Shown here: piece by piece, positions 1 through 7,535 of the stretch
How the letters are laid out: the number at the start of each line of letters is the position of its first letter
Numbering within the stretch: the stretch's first letter is position 1
Source of the DNA: Planctomycetota bacterium
Lineage (GTDB): Bacteria > Planctomycetota > Phycisphaerae > WQYP01
NCBI GenBank assembly: GCA_021809365.1
Contig: JAKBAC010000080.1
Location: forward strand, 1-14,610
Length of the DNA stretch: 14,610 bases
Reading direction: 5' to 3'
Program-made: the position numbers and the translations under genes
The notes under the pieces: model-generated
What the model saw: only the letters and a program-made list of their open reading frames with translations
The model's database searches: none
Told to the model about the DNA's origin: nothing

Positions 1-2195
1 AATTGGTCAACGCCACGGCACGGTAGAGCAGGTCTTGGAGCAGGTAATATGCACCCGCCGGTAGATTTTGTGGCCCAAATACGGTAAGTGTATTTAATTG
101 GATACACTCATCAATATAGGTTCCCCAGATATACTGCCTTATCGGTGTGTCGGTGCCGCCTGTTCCGCCGAGCGGGTTTCTTTCTTCCGCGACCTGCCAG
201 CCCTGCCAGATGTAATCCGTCGTGCCATTAAGGAGGCCGCTTGCGGAAACGGTCTTGCGAATTCGCCGATTGAACGCATCGTACACGTAACTGCCGAGGA
301 CGGATCCTGTGGAGCTGTTATTAACTTGGATTAGCCGGTTGAAAACGTCAAAGGAATATTCATTGCCATAACCGTCGTTGACGAGGTTACCGTTACTGGC
401 TCCCATCTGGCCATCGTACTTAAACCCGTAGGCCTGGTTGAGTTTGTTGTAACTGCCTACCACGGTCCCGGGAGGCTCGCCGTAGGGCACTATGAAGTTG
501 GACCGCCAGTTGCCCAACCCGTCAAGTTTCCAAGTCTCTCGATTGAACGCACCATAGAGAATTATCATCGCGCTGACACTTCCGCCGCCGTTTCCCTCGT
601 ACCCTCCCGTGCTGCTTAGTGTGCCTCTCTGGTATTGCAGTAACCGATCAACACTGTCAAAGCCGGGGACTGGTGAAGCGATATTGCCGGTGTTATCCAC
701 GGGCTGGTATAGAAAACTCCGGTTCTCTGCGTGCAAGGCACGCTCGTAGTACTTATTGCCCACTGGATCAAAAGCGGTGGTATTGCCTACCACTGGTGTG
801 GTGTTGTTGTAGGCAAAGGTGCTGGAGTTGATGCCGCCGGCAAGATACCGTTTGGCGATCATTCTTCCGCCGCCGTCATAACCTAACCGGTCACTGGAGG
901 GTGTGCCCCAGGCGGGATTGGGAACGCTGTTGTACTGCACCGCACTGTGCGTTCTGGCGTTGTTGAGCATGGTTTGAATGATGCCGTTGCCCAGGGCTAC
1001 TTCCGCGATTCTCTGTGGTCCGAAGTATTGCCAGGATGCAATCACAGCACTTGTTGCCGCCTCAACAATCAGTTGGCGACGATAGAGGTTGTCGAAGCTA
1101 TTGTTAATCTGTCTGCTGTTGGGGAAGGTAAACTGGCTTACTGCCAGGGAGGTAAAGGCATCATTGGTGACATAGCGTGTATTGCCGCCATAAGCTTGCT
1201 CTTCTTCGATGGTTCGACCGATGGAATCAAACACTATTGTTACATCGGCATTGTTGCCATTGGCGGTATCACGGGCAAAGGTGGTCTGGCTTAAGCCGTT
1301 ATATTGGAAGCTCTGGGCAGTGGTGCCGCCAATGCCTGATGCGGGGGCAATCGTAACGTTCGTCTTCCGATTCATAGGATCCCAAGTGTTAGTAAACTTC
1401 GATCCATTGCAATCGGTGAATTGTACCACATCGCTGGCTAAGTCGTAAACAAAACTTTCGGTTGAACCATCGTGATACGTCATGGATGTTTTACGATCAT
1501 GGGAATCAAAGGCCCATCTTGTCACGCCGCCACGGTCATCGACCATGGCAATCTGGTTGGAATTGCCATCATATTCCAAGCTGGTCTGGATGCTGCCGGC
1601 GATCTGGCCCTGGCCGGAGGTATTAAAGGTGGTGCTTTGGCCATTGCCATTGCTGACTGGCGGATTATTGCCCAAACCGTTCTGGCGTAAATGCTGGCGG
1701 GTTTCCAGCGTTCTGCTGGCTCCATCCCAGAGTGTGACGGTGGTATTGCCCTTGGGGTCAATATTTAATGTTACATTGCTTCGGCTGTCATAGCCGGTAA
1801 GGGTAATTCTGGAGAGATTTACACCCTTGGCTTGGGATATTGAGCCATCCGAACCATTCTGGGACAAAACTACCTGGCGGTTCATGCAATCCCACGCCAT
1901 CAGAGTGGTAAATACTTCCGCTGTTTGCGCGGGCTGCGTGATGGTGGATAGTTCGGTGCGCGTGATGCTTACCGGATTGCCATTGTTATCAAAGGCTGTA
2001 GCGGTGGTATTGCCCAGAGTATCGGTAGTCAAAATAGGTCGATTGGCCCCCGTCATAAGCGGTGGTGCTGGCAGCGGCGTTGTCGAATCTCTGGAGGGCG
2101 TTATTTTGGGCACGGCGAGCAAAGCGACGCGCTCTGCCGACAGGCCCGGCGCCGCAGGATTTTCCCATGGCTTGCTGCTCCAGAATTAAGGGCAT
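1..2195 (-). CDS. RHS/YD-repeat protein, N-truncated, frameshifted, runs off left edge
   Basis: The minus strand encodes about 730 residues of RHS/YD-repeat sequence. YD motifs recur throughout, such as LGYDGGGRMIAKRYL, YVYDAFNRRIRKTV and LDGLGNWRS, and the last visible part is YLLQDLLYRAVALTN at bases 2-47, typical of an RHS body shortly before the core end. The core end and tip lie beyond base 1. RHS repeats form a beta shell that encloses or presents a variable C-terminal domain. I take the ATG at 2193-2195, preceded by GAGG about nine bases upstream and abutting the stop of the gene before it. No secretion signal or N-terminal RHS domain is visible, so the 5' part looks lost. One extra base in a C5 run at 2047-2051 breaks the frame. 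Removing it joins the two parts as YDGANRPILTTD, a standard YD motif. From there to base 1 the frame is open. It may be a pseudogene, a sequencing error, or expressed only downstream, for example from the ATG at 2053-2055. Confidence 0.85.
2047..2051 (-). other. Apparent +1 frameshift in a homopolymer within the RHS gene
   Basis: The plus strand has five C residues here (GGGGG in the coding sense). Upstream of the run the RHS reading is STTAYDGG. Downstream it is NRPILTTDTLGN, one frame over. With four G instead of five the reading is continuous (YDGANRPIL). A homopolymer length error or a genuine inactivating insertion would look the same. Confidence 0.75.
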
Positions 2196-3398
2196 TTACC
2201 TGATCCTCGGTGCGTGCAAGATTCCAGAAATGCTAATCGCTAAGGATGCCAATTGCGATGAGGTAGCACGGGCGGCCACGGGATGAAAACCACCGCAAGC
2301 GGCCAACACCCCACCATTGCCGAAAAAAAAGTAGTCCATCCAGCCCTCCTGCGCTCCGCGCACGAATGAGGCAGATTGCAGGTGCAGGACGTACAAGGTA
2401 CCGCCTCCGATCGACACGCGTAGGACGCGTACGCATCTCGGTGGAAAGGCATAATTTCCGTAGAATGCGGAAAGCGCAAAGAGTTGTAGCAAGCGTTGCC
2501 GGGCCGCGCTAAGTTTCAACCGCCGCGGAGCAACCCCGGTTAATTGCAGATTGATAAAGGCCTCCGGGGAGAGAAGTTTGGCTTCACGCTCCACCTGTAT
2601 CACGGCCCGTGCCGTGCGCCGGTGCCCCCACGCCGCACGCGAGAGCGTGGCTGTAAAACGCTTTTCAGTTCCCTGGCGGTTCAGTTGGTAGCGCCAAAGC
2701 ATCAGCGCCGCCCCGACGGGATGCCAATGAGATGTCACGCCAACACATGTATCTGCGCTCCACGGATTCGCATAGCTGCCACTGGCGTCGACCTCGGTCA
2801 GGCGAGGTCGAAAGCCCGGCGAATTATGGCGGATTCCCAGGGCCAGCCAAGTCGTGCCTTCCCTCGGCACATGGGCACCTATATCAGCGCCCGGGCCAAG
2901 GAACCAGAAATTAATGCTCATGTCGAAGGGAGTAAAAATTCTGTACCTGCCCTCAAGCCGTGGCGAGGCCGCTATTGGAAAAACCACCTTTCCTCCTACT
3001 GCGGCCCCGTTGCCCCATTCCAGTTGCCACGCACCGGCGGGACGGCCACTTCCCTCGGAGAAGGCAGACGCCCTTATGCCGTCGGGCTGCGAGGGCCAAG
3101 CAACGGAAATATTGAGGATCCTCAGCCTGAAGCCGGCGGAGTTATTTTGGACTATTCGGGAAAGTCGGGCGGCCGTGATTTCCGTGATTTTTCCGGGCAG
3201 GAGACGGAATCGCGGCTCCTTATCGGCAAGGTGGTTGACCGCATTGAAGCTGCTCCATAGGCCTGGCTGCCGTGTGGCCAAATGCCATATCAGCAGAAGC
3301 GACGCGATCGCCACCGATATCAGCATCGCCGCCCAAACAACCCACACTGAAAAATGCGGCCGGTGAGAACGCAAGCCTGTCGATTTCCGCTCCATCAT
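2196..3398 (-). CDS. Hypothetical membrane-anchored protein, candidate partner of the preceding RHS tip
   Basis: This 400-residue protein belongs to no family I recognise. Residues 1-15 are basic, and residues 16-40 (FSVWVVWAAMLISVAIASLL onward) form one strong transmembrane segment or uncleaved signal anchor. The rest, rich in Arg, Trp and aromatic residues, should face outside the cytoplasm. The first ATG (3396-3398) overlaps the stop of the upstream RHS gene as ATGA, so translation is probably coupled. GAGGA sits three bases before that ATG and six before the second ATG (3393-3395), so the second may be the true start. The stop TAA is followed at once by the ATG of the next RHS fragment, in the same frame. 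A gene coupled to the end of an RHS tip gene is the usual position for an immunity protein, but at 400 residues it is large for one. A processing or membrane partner is equally possible. Function is inferred from position only. Confidence 0.7.
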   Translation of the reverse strand: MMERKSTGLRSHRPHFSVWVVWAAMLISVAIASLLLIWHLATRQPGLWSSFNAVNHLADKEPRFRLLPGKITEITAARLSRIVQNNSAGFRLRILNISVAWPSQPDGIRASAFSEGSGRPAGAWQLEWGNGAAVGGKVVFPIAASPRLEGRYRIFTPFDMSINFWFLGPGADIGAHVPREGTTWLALGIRHNSPGFRPRLTEVDASGSYANPWSADTCVGVTSHWHPVGAALMLWRYQLNRQGTEKRFTATLSRAAWGHRRTARAVIQVEREAKLLSPEAFINLQLTGVAPRRLKLSAARQRLLQLFALSAFYGNYAFPPRCVRVLRVSIGGGTLYVLHLQSASFVRGAQEGWMDYFFFGNGGVLAACGGFHPVAARATSSQLASLAISISGILHAPRIR

Positions 3399-4363
3399 TT
3401 TTCCTCAGAGAGCGTATCGATGAATCCCTTCATTGCTTCGAGGATTGTTTCAGCGGCTCGCTTCCTCGCGTTGACACCGGACTGCGGATATGCCACATTG
3501 TTCACGTCCGCAGCGCTCAAATTTGCGGCCACCAGCGAGAGCACCCCGTTCTTGAGCGTCGTTGATTCGTATTCTATGTTCTTGTAGTCAGTGCAGCAGG
3601 TATACGTGAAGACCATCGTCTTCTCAAAGGTCCCGTAAGCGTCCCAAATAAAGGTCGCACTGCTTGCCGTCAGGTCGCTGGTCCATAAGCTCACCAGCCG
3701 CGTGACCGGGGCGAGGTTGGCCACACCCCTGACGGCGGCATTCACCAGCTCCTCCCCAAGGCCGGAGAATGTTCTGCTTCCACCGTTGTAAATTGTTCCG
3801 AGAAATTCCTTATAATAGTAATTTCGGTAGAATCGACATTTGCCATCCGGCCCTCTACCCATATTCACCGGCGCACCACGGCCAACGATCTCGGGCACGT
3901 CGAGCGGAATTCCCCCGTGCCACAGGTATGACTCAACTAATCCGGTCCCATCCGCCGAGACCACTGCTCTTCCCCCGACATACTCATACAAATTCACGCC
4001 GCCAGCGTAGCCGATCGGATCGCGCTGCAACCACCGGCCAAGGGTCGGGCTGAGGGTGCGGTTGCGGACGTAATACAGTTCCGTTTCCGGATCGTTTAGA
4101 CCCGTCCCGATATCCGTTGAAACACGTTTGTTATCGGGATAGCCGCAATAAATAATTTCATTGGCACCGGCGCTAAGCTCAAATATCAATGAGCAATGAT
4201 CAGTGAACAAGTCATCGGGACTTCCAAATTTTCGATCCGTGGTCCGCGGGCCATGAAGATTGCAAACGTCCGCAGTTTCCCCATCCCGCTGTAGCCCGTA
4301 ACCCGTCCCCTGTAACCTCGAGGGCGTGCCGTTGTGGTGGAATTGTTCGTCCGTTGCAACCAA
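3395..4363 (-). CDS. Orphan RHS core end with variable C-terminal tip
   Basis: A 322-residue reading carries only the last part of an RHS core. Recognisable RHS sequence runs from about residue 66 (AGANEIIYCGY) through LYYVRNRTLSPTLGRWLQRD and GYAGGVNLYEYVGG to about residue 142. A stretch of about 15 residues (76-90) interrupts the place where such cores usually read YCGYRYDPETGLYY. The closing motif, normally PxxxxDPxG, is degenerate (GRAVVSADGTGL). Residues 143-322 are a tip that I do not recognise. It has a K-C-R-F-Y-R-N-Y-Y-Y patch near 175-184 and a C-C pair at 256-257. Residues 1-65 come from a duplicated 84-bp repeat and low-quality sequence, and the start is a TTG (4361-4363), so the true translation start is doubtful. 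The next gene overlaps its stop as ATGA. It is best read as a displaced or orphan RHS tip module that could recombine with a full rhs gene, or as the remnant of one. Confidence 0.75.
   Translation of the reverse strand: MVATDEQFHHNGTPSRLQGTGYGLQRDGETADVCNLHGPRTTDRKFGSPDDLFTDHCSLIFELSAGANEIIYCGYPDNKRVSTDIGTGLNDPETELYYVRNRTLSPTLGRWLQRDPIGYAGGVNLYEYVGGRAVVSADGTGLVESYLWHGGIPLDVPEIVGRGAPVNMGRGPDGKCRFYRNYYYKEFLGTIYNGGSRTFSGLGEELVNAAVRGVANLAPVTRLVSLWTSDLTASSATFIWDAYGTFEKTMVFTYTCCTDYKNIEYESTTLKNGVLSLVAANLSAADVNNVAYPQSGVNARKRAAETILEAMKGFIDTLSEEK
4280..4363 (-). repeat. 84-bp diverged repeat, copy 1 (start of the orphan RHS reading)
   Basis: It aligns without gaps to 4558-4641 at 66 of 84 positions by hand count. 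Read in the same frame the two give MVATDEQFHHNGTPSRLQ here and MVALNEKFHHSDTSTRLQ in the other copy. The mismatches are not concentrated in third codon positions (6 of 18), so the similarity does not need to reflect coding constraint. Confidence 0.75.
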
Positions 4364-4517
4364 GCGTGCATTCCCTTCTACGTTATCCGAGGTGGATTAT
4401 ACGCCCGGCCATGTTGGTGGCAAATAAGTGCCAGGGCAGAAGGTGCCGAAATTGTTACACTTATTGCCATGCTTCCATATCATCCAGCCGTTGGACAACC
4501 GGCAGATCATCCCCTGT

Positions 4518-4551
4518 CATAAATATTAGCACCTTCTCAATTCGCTGGGCC
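4518..4551 (-). repeat. 34-bp element, copy 1 (ANxEGANIYD-type)
   Basis: It matches 7502-7535 at about 28 of 34 bases, including a perfect 14-base block TCATAAATATTAGC on the plus strand. On the minus strand both copies read A-N-x-E-G-A-N-I-Y-D, and several differences fall at third codon positions. That suggests decayed coding sequence from an RHS-related gene. In this copy x is a stop codon. Confidence 0.6.
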
Positions 4552-4557
4552 TTCACA

Positions 4558-4641
4558 CCCGTCCCGCTGTAACCTGTAACCTGTCCGCTGCAACCTCGTG
4601 GACGTATCGCTGTGGTGAAATTTTTCGTTCAATGCGACCAT
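4558..4641 (-). repeat. 84-bp diverged repeat, copy 2
   Basis: Partner of 4280-4363, with 66 of 84 identical bases in an ungapped alignment. It starts with ATG (4639-4641) on the minus strand and opens a 34-residue reading that stops at 4537. I do not regard that short reading as a real gene, because the reading ends soon after the repeat and has no good ribosome binding site. Confidence 0.75.
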
Positions 4642-4734
4642 GTGTTCTTCCAACCACTTTGATCATTGATCATCGTTCCGTGGCCATTGTAATCGGTTCC
4701 TTCACGGCCCGCCCGGCCGACGCGCTAAATGCGA

Positions 4735-5292
4735 TCATTGTTTCAATTTTTTCGGGAGGTGCATCACCCACGCCTGCAGGAACCTCCCGCGTCGATTGAA
4801 CACCAAATAAACGGTCGCCCGCTTCCCGATCAGGTAACGCCCCCGCCAGGCACCCCTGTACCCAAAGAAGGAGTATCGGAAGCGGATGGCCGTTGCCAGG
4901 GGATTGCCGGGCGGGCGGCCCGGGCCTTCCAGTCGAATGGTTGCTTCGACGTCTCCTCCCGGCGTGATAATTGAGGGGGAAATGAGGGGGTATAAGTCGA
5001 GCTCGGCAGTGCATACACCCTTTACCACAACGGCCTCGGGCGGTAGGGCCGCCCTCCCCCTTGCGAATGTCGCGTAGCTGATGCCATGGTACATGGGAAA
5101 CGGCCTCATCTTTAGGTATCTCGCGGGTGCTACGAAGTACATCTGCCCATCATCCAGTACCGTAATAACCACCGCCTTCGAACGGTGGCTTATTCGCCCA
5201 GGAGGCACATGTGCGTTTTCCCGCCCCCCTCGGGAGCATGAGGGGAGTATCAGGCACAGGCAAAGTAGCAGATTTATCCAAATCATCTTCAC
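4735..5292 (-). CDS. Putative lipoprotein, candidate partner of the RHS tip encoded just upstream
   Basis: The gene follows the RHS gene that ends at 5315. From the GTG at 5290-5292 the product is 185 residues and begins MKMIWINLLLCLCLILPSC, a short basic n-region, a hydrophobic core and a lipobox-like LPSC, so it is probably lipid-anchored after cleavage before Cys19. A good ribosome binding site (GAGGTGA) lies four bases upstream of this GTG. An ATG two codons later (5286) shares the site. A further in-frame GTG at 5322 would overlap the RHS stop and add twelve residues, but lacks a better site. The mature part is basic and beta-rich looking, ends in LPKKLKQ, and belongs to no family I recognise. 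By position it could be an immunity or accessory protein for the RHS tip. That role is inferred only from gene order. Confidence 0.72.
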   Translation of the reverse strand: MKMIWINLLLCLCLILPSCSRGGRENAHVPPGRISHRSKAVVITVLDDGQMYFVAPARYLKMRPFPMYHGISYATFARGRAALPPEAVVVKGVCTAELDLYPLISPSIITPGGDVEATIRLEGPGRPPGNPLATAIRFRYSFFGYRGAWRGRYLIGKRATVYLVFNRRGRFLQAWVMHLPKKLKQ

Positions 5293-5314
5293 ACGCTCAC
5301 CTCTTGCACTGCGC

Positions 5315-7330
5315 CTACCCACCGCTTGAACCGGGGGCCTTGGCGGGAGCCGGTGCCGGTAGAACCGGAACGATTGTCACGCTTCCCGATGGATTCTCCA
5401 CTGTGTAGCCGTTGAACTCTTTATCTCCTTCTTGCTTGAGCTGATCGACCAAGTCCTGCGGATTTTCGAACCCAGAATGGTACCATGGGTTTGGGTCTAT
5501 GCCGCCCGCGCCGAGCACTTTCAATGCGTTTTCCGCGCAGTTATTGGTGGTGATATTGAACGCTCCCGGATGTGCTTCAAGGTTTTTTAATTCCCCGCGC
5601 ATCCTTTTAAGCTGTTCGGGCGTAACTGGAACCTTGACGACCGTGCCTAGGTAGCCCCCGGCACCAGGCGCGTCAACATACGTCGGCCTCGATCCTTGAA
5701 AATCCTTATAGCTGTCGTTCCAAAATCCCGGAACCCCCAGGCCATGGGCTTGGGCCCACCCGGCACCGGGCGGAATAGTTCCGTAATAACCGACAACTCC
5801 GACACCTGGGATCACCATGTCAATGTGTCCACCCGCAAAGCCGGTATTCTCGCCACCGCTACGGTCCACCACATAGATGCTCATCGTCGCGGCTCCCCCA
5901 GCCGGGATTGGCAGCGACGCGTTCGCTATCGTCTCATCGTAAATTGCGCTCAGCCCCCACGGATCCACATTCCCAACTGGATTAGATTCCACAAACTGAT
6001 AGCTGTTGGCACCGTTGATGTAGCCAGCGGGGTCTTGGTTGATCCAGCGGCCAAGGGATGGCGAATAGTTGCGGTTTCTTGCGTAGTACAAGCCGGTGAC
6101 GGGGTCGATGGTCATGCCCTGGTAGAGATTGTTTACCGCCGGGTTGGTCCCCGCAGGCGGCGTGGACCAATCCGCATTCAAGACGGTGATTGTGCCATAG
6201 GGCGAATAAACGTATCGCTGTGTAACTCCCCATGTGCCGGTGGTGCTGTTGTAACCCACAATGGCCGTGGTATCCCAATTGGCGTCCTGCAGGAAATAGA
6301 TGCGCGAATTCGGCTGGATTGCACCACCGGAATACGTGTCTTGCAGGATTGCCGCGTTGATGTACGCGGCGGACCAGACCGTTTGCGATGTAACATTTGA
6401 GGAGGCCGTACCGTTGGTTCTGGTCTCAATGGCCTGCCACTGCGAATCGTAATAGATGTAGTTAATCTCACCGGCAGGAATGCCGGTGCCACCTTGCGGG
6501 TAGGTTTCGGTGATTCTGTACCCCATCGCGTTATAGGTGTATTGAGCTATGACCTGGCCGGAGGAGTTCTTGACCGCTACGAGCCTGTTCCATGCGTCGT
6601 AGACCAGAGTGCTTACGCTCCCAGCAGGCTGGGTGGTTAACCCCATGGAAACTGTGTTTCCACTGGCATCATACGTCGGCGTAGCCGACGTACCGCTGAT
6701 GGACGTGATCTGATTCTGTGCATTGGCAGTCTGGGTTTGGGTTGTACCATTGCTGGTGTAGCTGCTCCAGTTACCTTGGCTGTCGAGTGTCCAGCTTTGG
6801 TTGGCTACACCACCGAGCGTACTTGCGTTAAGGCGGTTGAGTAGGTCATAAGTGAAGGTTTGCGAGTACGCCGCATCCAGCAGATCGTTTTCGGCGCTAA
6901 CATTGGAATTGTTGTCGTAAGTGTAGGTGAAGTTATCCACAGATTGGCCGGCGCTGGTATTCACCCAGTTCTGATCGGCGATTCTGCCGAATTGATCTAG
7001 GCCCACGTATTGATCTCCGCCGGAGCCGATGCTGCCGCTGGAGCCGAGGTATGTCAGATTGATATTTGTCTGCGGATGATTGCGGGCGATGACCGTTGAC
7101 AGGCCAAGATACGAATATTGCTCCAAGACCTGGCCAGCTTCGCCCGAATTGGCACCGTCGCTGATGGAATCCAATCGACCAATGGCATTATCCAAGGTGC
7201 CATTCAGATTGGCACCTGAATAGTTGTAATCAATTGTTCTGCCGTTGGGGTAGACCATGCTTGCCAACCTCGAACCGTTCGACGGACTGGTGAAAGTATA
7301 CTGCACATACGGCGTCGTGGAAACATCCAC
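5315..7330 (-). CDS. RHS/YD-repeat protein with complete core end and His/Cys tip
   Basis: A 671-residue RHS protein starting at GTG 7328-7330. YD repeats fill residues 1-460 (YPNGRTIDYNYSG, YDAWNRLVAV, YNAMGYRITETYP), and the core ends with LYYARNRNYSPSLGRWINQD followed by NPVGNVDPWG at 450-459, the PxxxxDPxG junction that precedes variable tips. The tip (about 461-671) has GGHIDMVIPG with His502, a YYG segment near 515, and TTNNCAENALKVL with Cys598, then a Pro/Ala-rich tail. His before Cys, with an NNC context, is the order of circularly permuted NlpC/P60-like papain folds, so a peptidase, amidase or acyltransferase is possible. That is inference. The protein is short for the family. In-frame sequence upstream still looks RHS-like (AAVAQSTGKRLGAV) back to a stop near 7396, so the 5' part is decayed or lost. 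The putative lipoprotein gene follows within about 25 bases. Confidence 0.88.
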   Translation of the reverse strand: MDVSTTPYVQYTFTSPSNGSRLASMVYPNGRTIDYNYSGANLNGTLDNAIGRLDSISDGANSGEAGQVLEQYSYLGLSTVIARNHPQTNINLTYLGSSGSIGSGGDQYVGLDQFGRIADQNWVNTSAGQSVDNFTYTYDNNSNVSAENDLLDAAYSQTFTYDLLNRLNASTLGGVANQSWTLDSQGNWSSYTSNGTTQTQTANAQNQITSISGTSATPTYDASGNTVSMGLTTQPAGSVSTLVYDAWNRLVAVKNSSGQVIAQYTYNAMGYRITETYPQGGTGIPAGEINYIYYDSQWQAIETRTNGTASSNVTSQTVWSAAYINAAILQDTYSGGAIQPNSRIYFLQDANWDTTAIVGYNSTTGTWGVTQRYVYSPYGTITVLNADWSTPPAGTNPAVNNLYQGMTIDPVTGLYYARNRNYSPSLGRWINQDPAGYINGANSYQFVESNPVGNVDPWGLSAIYDETIANASLPIPAGGAATMSIYVVDRSGGENTGFAGGHIDMVIPGVGVVGYYGTIPPGAGWAQAHGLGVPGFWNDSYKDFQGSRPTYVDAPGAGGYLGTVVKVPVTPEQLKRMRGELKNLEAHPGAFNITTNNCAENALKVLGAGGIDPNPWYHSGFENPQDLVDQLKQEGDKEFNGYTVENPSGSVTIVPVLPAPAPAKAPGSSGG

Positions 7331-7390
7331 CGCGCCGAGGCGTTTTCCCGTTGACTGGGCGACAGCCGCTCTTCTGTCGCGGCCAAATGC

Positions 7391-7482
7391 GCTCTACTGT
7401 TCAATTTTCTCCAGCTCGCCTGTTCTATTGGGCGGCAGCCCAATCAGCTCTACTGCTCAACTTTCTAGTGATCGCCTGCTCT
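7391..7482. repeat. Two diverged 36-bp repeats at 56-bp period flanking a perfect hairpin
   Basis: Copies at 7391-7426 and 7447-7482 both begin GCTCTACTG and end CGCCTG[T/C]TCT. Between them ATTGGGC (7427-7433) and GCCCAAT (7438-7444) form a perfect 7-bp stem with a GGCA loop. On the minus strand the copies and flanks read RKLSSRADWAAA and RKLNSRAHLAAT in one frame, so this is probably decayed coding sequence that once lay upstream of the RHS reading. Confidence 0.6.
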
Positions 7483-7501
7483 CCGCGGAGCCGTACCCGT
7501 A

Positions 7502-7535
7502 TCATAAATATTAGCGCCCTCACAATTAGCTCGGC
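7502..7535 (-). repeat. 34-bp element, copy 2 (ANxEGANIYD-type)
   Basis: Partner of 4518-4551, about 28 of 34 bases identical. It lies upstream of the first RHS gene as copy 1 lies upstream of the orphan RHS tip, so the two may mark equivalent positions in duplicated RHS modules. Here the reading is ANCEGANIYDTG without a stop. Confidence 0.6.

Larger units (their letters stand above)
4364..4734. other. Intergenic stretch made mostly of diverged duplicated sequence
   Basis: These 371 bases separate the lipoprotein gene from the orphan RHS tip. They hold 84-bp repeat copy 2 (4558-4641), a 34-bp element shared with 7502-7535, and on the minus strand a 34-codon open reading (4537-4641) lying largely in the repeat. 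Short self-similar words occur, including the tandem GGTTACAGGTTACAG on the minus strand near 4570-4584, and overlapping TGATCA/ATGATCA words near 4660-4675. I see no convincing gene in the rest. Confidence 0.6.

Noticed and set aside
947..2286. Several plus-strand open readings of 70-120 codons across the RHS body
   Set aside because: They are antisense to a continuous minus-strand RHS reading with clear YD motifs. Their sequences have no motif or ribosome binding site.
2544..3366. Plus-strand readings of 238 and 170 codons opposite the membrane-protein gene
   Set aside because: The minus-strand frame has a coupled start, a signal anchor and the right context. The plus readings are basic, low-complexity shadows of GC-rich sequence.
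4537..4641. 34-codon minus-strand reading in the 84-bp repeat
   Set aside because: Its mismatches to the other copy are not biased to third codon positions, it has no good ribosome binding site, and it ends soon after the repeat.
4642..4734. CGGCC/GGCCG stem downstream of the lipoprotein gene as a terminator
   Set aside because: The stem is only 5 bp and is followed by mixed sequence, not a T tract.
5696..6400. 234-codon plus-strand reading inside the RHS gene
   Set aside because: It is fully antisense to the RHS core and tip and has no recognisable domain.
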